A stretch of DNA of 64,000 nt from NCBI GenBank assembly GCA_948567375.1, contig OX419762.1:13398001-13462000 (forward strand), in the 5' to 3' direction. Under the pieces are notes generated by a model. The model made no database searches. It had not been told where the DNA came from and saw only the letters and a list, made by a program, of their open reading frames with translations. The position numbers were made by a program, and so were the translations under genes. Position 1 is the stretch's first letter; each line of letters opens with the position of its first letter. Below are positions 36,929 through 46,960 of this stretch, one piece after another. Origin of the DNA: Lunularia cruciata (taxonomy: Eukaryota > Streptophyta > Marchantiopsida > Lunulariales > Lunulariaceae).

Positions 36929-38500
36929 CTCAATATCAAGAGGCTTATGTAGATGTCACCAAATACACTTTCCTTGTCCAAAGATTGCACAAGAATTTGT
37001 ACATTATGAAGGTAAAGCAATACAAATGGAAGGAAGATGTGGAGAGGAATAAAAATCTGTACAAGGAGTGCAAGAAGTTGAACATACTCATGCAAGAGAA
37101 CTACAAAGTGAAGCACAAAAACACTTCACTCATTGCAAATTGGGCCCAATACAAAGAAGAAATTTGGAATCTATAGGGAGACCTTAGAGCTCTTTGGCCT
37201 GAACACAAGCAGAAACAAGGGTACAAAGAGCTTCTCAAGGGAAGAAACAAAGTAGTATTTAACATACATGAAGAGTTGGAGACCGCTAAGATAAGAGTGG
37301 TTGCATTGGAAGTACAAATGGTCAAATATTAAAAAAAGTTGGCCATCCAATTGGAAGATCTACCTCAAATGTTGGAGGAAGTGATTAGGGAAGTTGCAAC
37401 CTTACACAACAACTCCCAAGAAACTTGGGTGAAAGACCTCCAAAAGATTGCAAAAATTCAATACCAATTGGTGACAATGATAGAGAAGAAAGCTCAAGGT
37501 AAAATAGACCTAAAATAAATTACACAAGTTGAAGTTATAGGTCTAAAAGTTAGAGGAAAACAAATACAAAGTTGAGAAGATGGAGAAATTAGCAATTAGG
37601 CTTTGGGAATATACGAACATGAAATTTACCAAATCTTATGATACCTTAGGCTTTAAAATTGCTAGCATCTTGGAGAGGACAAAACTACTGATTAGGATTT
37701 TTGGGGAGGTTAATTCTTTTTAGTAATACCTTAGGCCAAAGATCTGTGCAAAAGAAGTTCTTTGTAGTTGTAGAGACTTTTCTTAGTTGTAGGACCTTTG
37801 TAGATGTAACCTTTGGAGTAGTAAGTCCAAACACAACAAAATTGCAAGTTGTTTTCAAAGGAAAACTGATATCTTCCCTCACATGAGTAGGTTAGGATAG
37901 GATAAGACAATAGGATTATCAATGTACATTCAAGGTGAGTCAAGATTTTTGGATTTCCTCAACGATTAGATGTCTTTGGCTTAGAGTAGGAAGAGTATTT
38001 AAGGGTTTTGCCTTATGTAAATATTTCATTCAGTCATTTGAATATGAATAGAGCAAAAGTGCCACAATCTTTTTGTTGTTTTTGCTTAATTTTGGTTATT
38101 GATGCATATCTGCATAGTAGTAATTTGAGTAGTTGAGTGTCTGACCATTTGTACTTATGACTAGGGTATGAAATCCTTGATAGTTTTTAAGGAGCAAAGC
38201 AATGTCTTGACAGCTCAGAAATTAACTATATCATTATAGAGTACCATAAGAGCAAAGATGAAGAATGGCATAATGAAAAGACACTTTGGAGTTGTGCCTT
38301 CTAAGAAAGGTAGTACATATACTTTGGAGATGACGAAATCATCATCTTCAAAATTTGTTGGAATGTTTTTTTAGTGAAAGTGAGCTTTTAGTTGTCCTTT
38401 TTGCCATATTGCATCATAAAGGGTACAATATACTCTTCTAAGAGTAGTTTCCACCCAAGAAGTTAAATAAGTAACAATAAAGAACTACAAGTTGTGACAC
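36929..38500 (+). pseudogene. Copy VIII, right part: coiled-coil remnant and terminal region
   Basis: The frame 36910-37176 reads through the D junction and encodes a Lys/Glu/Asn-rich helix (YKWKEDVERNKNLYKECKKLNILMQENYK). More helical sequence runs to about 37,680. At 38,280-38,500 the sequence resembles the terminal region of copies I and II (GTAGTTTCCACCC...AAGTAACAATA) and ends near GTTGTGACA. A TATA-like GAGTATTTAAGGG lies at 37,990. Assignment to the family is by composition and the terminal match. Confidence 0.45.
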
Positions 38501-41058
38501 TTCTCTTCAAATATAGCCATTTCTGACCTCTATATTTGAGGAAAAAACTTGTTTCTTGCAATTATACCAATATTTTGTTGATATTAGGTTACCATAATAG
38601 CCACACTGCCATGATACCAATAAGGTTCCACATTCTTGTTTAATTACAAGAGCTTCCTCAAATCACGACATTGCAATTGAGTTTTTTGAGCAATTAAGTT
38701 TCTAATAAAAAGAGATTTTAACCATGACATGGCCACTTTATATTGTTGGATTGCCTAAATTTTTTACTCTGCTTTCTATAAGGAGGCCATAAAAATATTC
38801 ATTACCTCTCCATGTTAATCTTCAACAAGCATATAATCTAATATTAAATTAGATGAAGAACCAATAGAATAGTCCTTTGTTTTTTCAAGGCATTGATATC
38901 ATAATATTCTTACTCTTTATTGTAATGATGGTCAATAAGTGATGTCCTCAGTTAATTTTATCTATATTTGGATAAGGATAAGAGGTATCATATACCTCCT
39001 TCTAAAAATAGAAATATTTCTTCAATCTCAAGAGCTATTATCTCATCCTCTTCTTTGAGATATAAGTATGAACTTGGTTCCAATTTAACTCAATGGTTTG
39101 CAATTGCAGTTTTTGGTTTTCTCTCTTGGTTTAAAAGTTGCATCTTAGAATACTTGTCAAGACCTTTCACATTGTTGGAGAAGGACGACCCGTTCTCTTG
39201 AGCTATAAGCTTCTCATAACTTTCATCTAGAAATTTTTTTACAATAAGAGCTTCTACAAAACTCTCTTAAGTGTCTATATAAGTCATTCTCACTCTCCTT
39301 TGCTTATATTAATACCATATCAAGGTTGAATTTCCAGAAAAATCAAGCAAGAGAGACATAAAATCTTCCTTTATACCCTAATTGTTCCATGTAAGCTCTC
39401 TTGAAATCACTCATAAATGCTTACACATCCTTAGTCCTTTCTTGATGAAGAAAAGAAGTTTTCCTATTTTATTTCCTTTCTAGATATGAATTACTACAAG
39501 ATTACTCCTATTATATCTTTTCTTTTCTAGATATTTCTTCTTTTGAGCTTTTAATTTAAGAAGAAAATTTTCATTTTCTCAAATTTATTGCTTATGATGT
39601 AAATTATGATTCTTAGACCTTCCTTGATTGCAATCCAAGTTTCAAAAGAAATTATGAATAAGTTCTCAAGTCTATAGCTAATCAAGAGAAAATCTTTCCA
39701 ATAGAGTACAGAGAGATTTATCTACATTCTAGAATAATTCATCAAATGCAATATGAAATGAAATGTGAAGAAAATATGTCTAGCATTGATATTTCTATAG
39801 AGGTGATGTAATGACTTAATGGCAATCAAAATGCGGTAAAATGGTAAAAATTGGTCATTCTCATGGAGATACAATGAGAAATGACTAGAAGATAAAGGGA
39901 ATATGTTGGAACAATTAATTCTCTATTATCTCCAATTTACTTATTGGGTAGAATCATTTTTAGAAGCAGATAGTGCCATTTCCTATAGTGTACTATGGGA
40001 AAAAAGTCACTTTCACTAAAGATCTATTCCAAATTAGTCTTGAAAGTGATGGTGCATTCATCACAAAGGTCACTTTGCTTCATAATCACTTCCCATCAAG
40101 GGCATAACTTGGCCAATGATTGTTAGTACCTACTCTTCATTAGCAACTTAAACTTTTTGAACATTATGACTTATCACAAATACCAAAGGTCATGAGTGTC
40201 GGGCCTTTGCTAGCAATTATTTCTACTTCATGAGTAGTTTCACTATAAAGGTCCTATTGTTCTAGTAATTATAGTTACAACAACTATATACTACCCTTCC
40301 TAGAAAGCATAGTCCTATAAAAGTTGTGGATTGATCATGATTCTTGAGTTTTTGCTAGCATGGTACTTCCAATGCTCTGAATCAAGATGGAGTCCTTCAT
40401 GCATTGGGCAACCTCTTCAAATCCCTCAAAGATAACAATCAAGTGAAAATTCATCTCATGGTACTCAAGCACTTGCGATCCTAATATAGACTTCCTCACC
40501 ACTATTCATCCAAGCACATAACCAATCAAAAAGAATGCAAACTCATACAAAAAATCTTGGAGGTCCCATGAGTATGGAGCTTTGTGAGCCAAGAATTGAC
40601 TCCTTGTACAAATAAACAAACAAACCTAGTTTACATTGGGTTGAAGCCCTTTACATAATTCCTACTCCTCTCTATAGGGATTTAACTACTAAGCGGGTTT
40701 CTTTGCACACTCCTAGCTAACCAACATCATCCACTTACTATCTACATTCTATCTTAATTACTTGCTTAGGATCCTTATCTTATCCTAACTTAACTCAATT
40801 AAAGATTTCTTAGGTGTCAATGCCATACCAACTTCTCAATTTAGTCTTCTCTGCCAACTATTTCTTTGGGTATTGACCATGAAGGTCTTCACTCCAAAAT
40901 TGACTACTCATAACAAAGATTATGAGTCATAAATTTTTACAATCACAAAGATCTTTGGCTTGAAAGATTTTGAGTTCATCATCCTAGGCCAATGATCACT
41001 TACACTTATACTACATTACAATTTGTGATCTCAAAAATCTGCAAACTATCATGGAGAA
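38501..41058. other. AT-rich sequence without a recognisable gene
   Basis: Only short frames without motifs. A segment at about 40,000-40,100 resembles the terminal region of the coiled-coil element (GTCACTTT...CACTTCCCATCAAGGGCATAACTTGG). Likely old repeat remnants. Confidence 0.5.
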
Positions 41059-43500
41059 CTATTGCATAGAATTTTCTTTGCCCTTAGCCATGCACAATAG
41101 TAGCTCAACCTTCCCTTTGTAATTTACAAACTTGACCAACATCCTATTTAGCATGTCCTTGAACTTTTGGTTTTTGTGACCTTTGAGACAAGTGAACAAG
41201 TGCTCAAGTTGTTTATTGTTGTACACCTTCACCTCTAATATGTGAAGTTGCATCTTCAGGTCTTGTAGCTTGACTTGGTGTAGTAGGGTCATGGCCAACT
41301 TCTCCATGTGCTTGATCATCTCTTGTATTGTGTTCTCCCTATTCATGAGCACTTGGTCATGCTCCTACTCCATGTTCATCCACATGGACTGCATCTCCTA
41401 CCTCACTTAAACATGGATGAGTCCTTCTCTCTCTTCCTATTGATCTACCTTCTTCATTAATTCTTCAATATGAACTTTGGCAAGCTCCTTGTAGTTGCAT
41501 TGGGTGATTTCATTGGTGAGTATCTTGATTCATGCTTGCTTCACCTCTACCTTTATCAAGGTTACTTCTTTGTCTTGGGAATGAAGTTTTTTATTATGTT
41601 TGATAAGTTATTGCTTGAGTCAAATGTTGAGGATTTACACTTCTACTTGCACTTTGCACAAATCTCTATTTTACTTGGTTCTTGCATGCTCTGCCTTCTT
41701 ATAATTCTCCATCATTTTTTTTTGTTCAAAACAAGTTTCTTCTTTGGCCTGGAGCTACTCTATAATCTTCTTGAGCTCCTCACAAACTCTTAACTTCTTT
41801 TTGTTGGTCAATTGAGCAACCAAATAAAGATGTGCAACCAACTTCACATAATTTATGATAGTCATATCTTGTTCTAAATAGTAGGGAAGGATAATTTCTG
41901 ATCCATGAAGCACTAGACCTATTGTGTGGATCACTTCTCAACAGAGAAATTTCTTTGTCCATGATCGGGCTAGTTCATATATTCTCCTTCTTGTGATTGG
42001 CCTCTCTTTGATGTATCATGAAGAGTGGGACATGTACCTCTTCTTGTGCTTCCTTGTGAGTGGTGGTCACATCTTTGGCCACCTATGTATCACCATCTCC
42101 CTCTATATGCATGCTTGGGAAGATTCCTCCTCCTTGGCCTTCAACAACTCCTTATCCTTGGCCTCTAGGACTTCTTTCACAACATCAAACCTAAAGTCCT
42201 ACTTGCTTGTAGTCTCCATTCTTTTAGCTCTCCTTCCTTCTCTTGGACCTTGTTATTGTCCAAATGACCAACTTTGTCATTGTATTGTATGTGGGTGTTG
42301 GTTAGTGCAGTTATTTCTCCATCTATTTGAGGAGGCATTACCATTTGAGAAGGATAATTCACTATGAGAACTTTGCCTTGCTCATTATGGGTCTCCTTCT
42401 CCTTCCCTAGTAAGTGACCTTTTACTACTTCTTTAGCCAAGTCTTCTCATGGTGGTGCCAATTGCACTCCATCTTGTTAGGTAACCACCGTGGCTTTTAA
42501 GTCCAATAAGAGTTTGATCTAAGTGAAGGATTCATCACTTTCCTCTCTTTGGCTCACTCTTCCACTCCCCACTATGTCACTTGCTCCTCCTTCAAAGAAC
42601 ATTTATGGTATCTTGACAACACTTTCTTCCTCATTCATGTCTTTGTGATTTTCTTCTATCATGACATCTTTGTCTATCATAACAATATCTTCCTCCATCA
42701 TGACATCTTCTTCTACTACATCATGATTATCTCTATCTTGGTCTTTGTCAAAGGAATCATTGAGAACCTGCACTTTTTGTTTCCTTGTTACATGCACCTT
42801 TGCGTCATGCTTCCAACTCTTCTTCTTCTATAAGTATCCTAAGATGTTATATACCTACTCAACATGCACATACAAGTTCTTCAACTTTGCATAATTTTGG
42901 TCAGCCAGTCTAGACTTCTATACTTCTTGTATTTGATCTATGATTTTGGGTGTGTATGAGAATACATCTTATGATAAAAGTTCATGGGAAACTTCTTGTT
43001 CTTCTCTTCTTTTGTGAGCAACTTCATACCAAGGTAGAAATGTATCACAAAAGGTGATTAAGTGTGATGCCACTTTCCCTGTTCATGTCTCCATACATCT
43101 CAAAAACTTGTAGATAAAACATTCAAGACCAATTAACAAGTTGTACTTTGTGAAGATATTGGAAGAAGACAACTTGACTCAAGTTGGCATATGTCATTCA
43201 CTTGGAGTTGAAGAGCTTCATCACTACCTCCACAATATCTCTTCAATTGGGATTTTTATACCCCCCTCCCCCAAATTTTCCATGCATTGCTCTACCTCTT
43301 CTTGGCAAAAAATACCTCAATGTTTTTTTTCAATTTGCCTTTGGAATGAGCACATGGGGTATCTATGGTCATGGCATTGGGAGGAGATTTGATTGTTGGA
43401 TCAAGCACCTTACGCCAATGCATCAAGCAAAGACATTACTCCTTAATGATTCTAAAATTGGGTCTTTATTATCCCTAATTCCACAACAACAAGTTTAATC
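41059..43500 (-). pseudogene. Copy VII of the coiled-coil element (decayed)
   Basis: Minus-strand remnants in family order. The domain motif HFYLGMKLLTKEEKNKKFPMNF lies near 43,060-42,990, a charged linker at 42,440-42,177 and a coiled-coil frame at 41,352-41,059 (NTIQEMIKHMEKLAMTLLHQVKLQDLKMQLHIL...). Many stops separate them. The upstream part (43,100-43,500) is weakly similar to the domain start. Confidence 0.5.
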
Positions 43501-44040
43501 TCTTGTCATAGATATACTCATTGCTACAATGGAGTGCACACTTATTCACTACATATGATTTAGAATCACCTCTAGTGGTGCTCTACGTCTTCTTGGCTAG
43601 AGCACCATCTTGTTTGTTGACATCCTTCTTAAGAAATTCATGAGCTACCCTAAACACCCACTCACCCAATCTCTCAAATTCTCAACTCTTAGATCCTAAT
43701 GTTCATCAACAAAATTGCCAAAGAGTCTACATGCAATTTCACAAAGTGGTCAAGTCAAAAAGAAGTTGTTGTGCAAGCCAAGACTTTGAATTTATAGCTC
43801 AAGTCCAATTATTTTGGAATTTAATACATATGCCTTTGGTGAAGCATCGCCATTCACACATGCAAGCATCCCAGCACATTTGAATGTTCATTCATTTTTA
43901 TTTTGTGTCAAGGTGGCAATGCATTCAAGCTATTTGAATTCTCTCATATTGAATGACTATCTAGTAGATGATTTCTCATGGTGAACTTGTTTGATAAGGC
44001 ATACTTTATTCATATACTTCATCCTAAGGGTCAATAGTGA
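43501..44040. other. Degenerate sequence left of element E
   Basis: No gene seen. It ends with AGTGA, the target site duplicated by element E. Confidence 0.5.
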
Positions 44041-44193
44041 TGTAACAATATGGAGTTTAGCGACAAAGTTAGTCGAGCTTATGAAGTAGATAATAGGACA
44101 AAATAGCCTAGAATATTCTAGAAGCATCTAAGAAGCTTCTTGGGAAGCTTCCTAACTAGTTAACTTGCGCCCTAAGTAGGTAGCTTCTAGAAG

Positions 44194-44211
44194 GAAGCTT
44201 CTAGAAGCTTC
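44194..44211 (+). promoter_or_regulatory. Four-unit heat-shock-element-like array in the LTR promoter
   Basis: GAA-GC-TTC-TA-GAA-GC-TTC: four alternating units with exact 2-nt spacing, fitting the plant HSF consensus (nGAAn units in alternating orientation). It lies about 140 bp upstream of the TATA box at 44352. The same array is in four other family LTRs (1783-1800, 6952-6969, 28547-28564, 50096-50113). Binding and heat induction are inferred, not shown. Confidence 0.6.
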
Positions 44212-44351
44212 TAACTAGCTTAGCTTGCACGCCAAGTAGGCGGCTTCTAGAAGGAAGCTTCTTGAGAAGCTTCCTAGTTAACTTGGCATGCACTCCAAGA
44301 AAGCGGCTCAAGGAAGCTTCTTGAGAAGCTTCAAGGGACTTGTATGCTACC

Positions 44352-44359
44352 TATAAATA
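44352..44359 (+). promoter_or_regulatory. TATA box of the element E 5' LTR
   Basis: TATAAATA within CTACCTATAAATACC, about 100 bp before the LTR end; conserved in the 3' LTR. It likely marks the U3 to R transition. Confidence 0.7.
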
Positions 44360-44463
44360 CCAAGGCCGAAGCTCATGCTAGGATTCGGAGTTTTCCCTCA
44401 TTCAAGTGTCCCAATGTGAGCTTCCATTCTCCTATTTCTCTCCTCGGTTTCGGTCTTTTACAT

Positions 44464-44475
44464 TGGTATCAGAGC
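44464..44475 (+). other. Primer-binding site (initiator tRNA-Met)
   Basis: TGGTATCAGAGC one base after the 5' LTR, the usual primer site of plant chromoviruses. It is conserved as TGGTATTAGAGC in D and on the minus strand in B and C. Confidence 0.92.
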
Positions 44476-44733
44476 AGGAATGGGATGGATGGAATTTATG
44501 GACCACCAAATCCACTTCCGCCAAACCATTGGGACTTTCATGTCCAGATATTACCAAAGCATCATTTCACACAATTCATCACCTCACGCTTTGGGTAGGA
44601 TTTTCTACATATGATCACCGTGTCAGAGGAACCCTTGATACTTCCAGTTGTAACTTATGGAGAACGGTGGACGTGTTGTATCTACCTGTTAATCAACTAG
44701 ATAAATTGTAGGTAGTGGAATAGAGTAGTAGCG

Positions 44734-46316
44734 ATGGCGGCAATACCGGATGTTATCCTTGCAATGCAACAACAAATCGAGCATCTTACTCGATTGTTGG
44801 ATGAACGAGACCAGCAACGACGAGAACAGATAGACAGAGCGCCAGTTCGAGATGGAGAAGATCGCATTTGATTTCCGAAACCCAAGGTGTTTGAAGGCAA
44901 GAATCTTCCAGGCACAGTGGAGAATTTTGTGTTTGACTGTGAACGTTACTTTGAAGCCACCAATCTTCAAGACGAACAGAAACAAATTCTCTTGGCTTCT
45001 AGCCAATTGGATGGAGTGGCAAAACTTTGGTGGTGATTCCGAGTAGAAAGAGCTGAACGACAAATTGTTACACCAATTTTTACATGGGCAGAATTCAAGG
45101 ATGCAATACTTGGTCGATTTCAGACTATAAATGCCACCTGAGCTGCACGAGATAAATTGGCGGAGTTGAGGCAGATTGGCTCAGTGAGAAGCTACATCAC
45201 ACAATTTCAGAATATCATCATGCAAATTCCAAATATCCAAGAAGGTGAAGTTCTGGATTGATTTGTGCGAGGATTGAAGTCAAAAACCAGATTGGAGGTG
45301 ACCATGCGAGAGCCACAGAATGTAGAACAAGCCATGCAATTGGCTGAGCATTTTGATTCCTTAGTTGCGACAACTTGGTCTGTGAGCCGGCCTGTCTCTC
45401 ACTCAGGATGAACCTCTGATGGCTATTATGGTAGCGCACCATGGACTAAGAAGGCAAGGAACCCCAACTCCATCATACTCCTCCAAGGCTAACACTCCAA
45501 GACTCAAGACATTGCTCACTAGAGAACTCAATGAGAGAGAGATAGTTGCAAATGAAAGGATGATGAGTACCTCCTCACTCCTTGTTTATATACTTGTGAA
45601 ATAGTTACGTACCAAAGTTACTAATTACCGTAGTAACTCAAGTTACTAGACTAAAAGTCAAGTAAAGTCAAAAAGTAGAAAGGAATATCCATTCACATGG
45701 GCATATTCCCCTTATCTTGACCCAACCACTAAAGCAAGGATTCCTTCACATGGGCTATCCTTGGACTAAAGAAGAATCCAAAACAAAAAGGCTTGCGGGC
45801 CCAAGAGTTCTCAACTCTTTCCCCAAAGCCAAACACCTAGGAATAATACCAAGTCAACACACTAAAATCCAAAATAGTGGTGCTCATCTTTTCTACTTCC
45901 TCTAAAGTAAGGTCCCATCTATCTTAGCTATGACTAACTTTAGCTAACCATGACTAATATAGAACCATCCTTTATCTCTATATAAATAATATCTCTTAAG
46001 TACTTGTAATACCAAGCTAAATATCACAATACCACACACATGCACAAATGGGTGTTACAGGTCTCGACCTCGACCTACACAAAACCCACCAGTACCACGA
46101 GTGGAAGAACCGGTACCAATGGAGATTGATGCTATCCAATGAAGACCACTTGGCACAGCAGATAGAGAAAGATTACGACAAAATGGAGGTTGTTTTTATT
46201 GTCGCCAGTTGGGGCATCGCATTGCTAAATGTCCACTCAAGAATGGACGACCTCGACAAGTTGCCCAAGTGGAGGTTGTGGAGCGGAATGATCAGGGAAA
46301 CGAGGAATCCCAGTAG
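44734..46316 (+). pseudogene. Element E gag, interrupted by a solo LTR and four TGA codons
   Basis: ATG at 44734 (MAAIPDVILAMQQQIEHL). The frame runs without indels through the gag domain but has TGA at 44869, 45034, 45139 and 45259. The solo LTR 45381-46059 splits it; after excision the frame continues into the knuckle CFYCRQLGHRIAKC (46191-46232) and ends at TAG 46314-46316. Where E has TGA at the WW-x-F, NAT-x and D-x-FVRGL sites, other copies have CAA, CGC or AGA. CGA decay explains the TGA and CAA forms. Gag would build the particle; this copy cannot produce it without readthrough. Confidence 0.9.
45381..46059 (+). mobile_element. 679-bp solo LTR of an unrelated family inserted in gag
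   Basis: Begins TGTGAGCCGGCC and ends GGTGTTACA. GGTC is repeated on both sides (45377-45380 and 46060-46063), and removing the insert and one copy restores the gag sequence seen in element B (TTGGTCTCGACC). A TATATAAATA box lies at 45979-45988. There is no internal domain. The duplication is 4 bp if the ends are TG...CA, or 5 bp (GGTCT) if the element starts one base later. Confidence 0.88.
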
Positions 46317-46780
46317 GAGATTTTGAGCCGCCTACTGAGAGCTTGATTAGTTCCAATGGGATTGAAGGCTCGACCTATGCAAGTTTGCTTCACTTGCAAG
46401 GTATGATATCTAATTGGGGTTGTAGAATTTTGGTTGATTCTGGAAGTTGAGAGAATTGCATGTCTATGCAAGTAGCAAAGGAATTGGGTATTCCTATCAA
46501 GCCAGTGATTGGAAGTAGTTTGATGATGGCGGATGGTAGAAAGGGTTTTGCATTCCGCACCTTGCATCCTGTTACCTTCAAGATTGGGAAGGAGTATTTG
46601 GAGTGTATGAGGTTTGTAGTGGCACCTCTACACTATGATATCATTCTGGGTCTACCTTGGCTTGAATGTCATAAGGTTCAATTTGATTGGACCCGACACC
46701 AAATTCAAGTACAACACCAAGGTAGGAATTTCCGATTAGGCTGTCTGACACCTCTGAGTAAGACACCTAAGAATAGTCAG

Positions 46781-46960
46781 TCCCAAGATGGGAAGTTTGT
46801 CGAGAAGGTAGCCATAGAGCGAATCTGGAAGGGAGATGAGTCCCAAGATGGGAAGTTTGCCAGGAAGGCAACCATGGAGCAAGCTCAGAAGAGAGATGAG
46901 TCCCTAGAAGGGAAGTTTGTTAATAAAGCAGCCATAGAGCAAGCTTTGGAGGAAGATAAG
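46781..46960 (+). repeat. Three 60-bp in-frame tandem repeats in the protease-RT linker
   Basis: Each unit encodes 20 residues starting S-Q/L-D/E-GKF, followed by a variable K-rich helix. Three units in E, B and C, one in D. Copy number therefore varies in a linker not needed for catalysis. Confidence 0.85.

Larger units (their letters stand above)
44041..44462 (+). repeat. 5' LTR of element E
   Basis: TGTAACAATATGG...GGTCTTTTACA. It holds GAA/TTC arrays of three units at 44111-44123 and four units at 44194-44211, plus less regular ones to 44,335, and a TATA box TATAAATA at 44352-44359. Transcription probably starts shortly after it. Confidence 0.97.

Noticed and set aside
46048-46326. 92-codon plus-strand frame near the gag end
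   Set aside because: It is out of frame with the zinc knuckle, which lies in the frame ending at TAG 46314.
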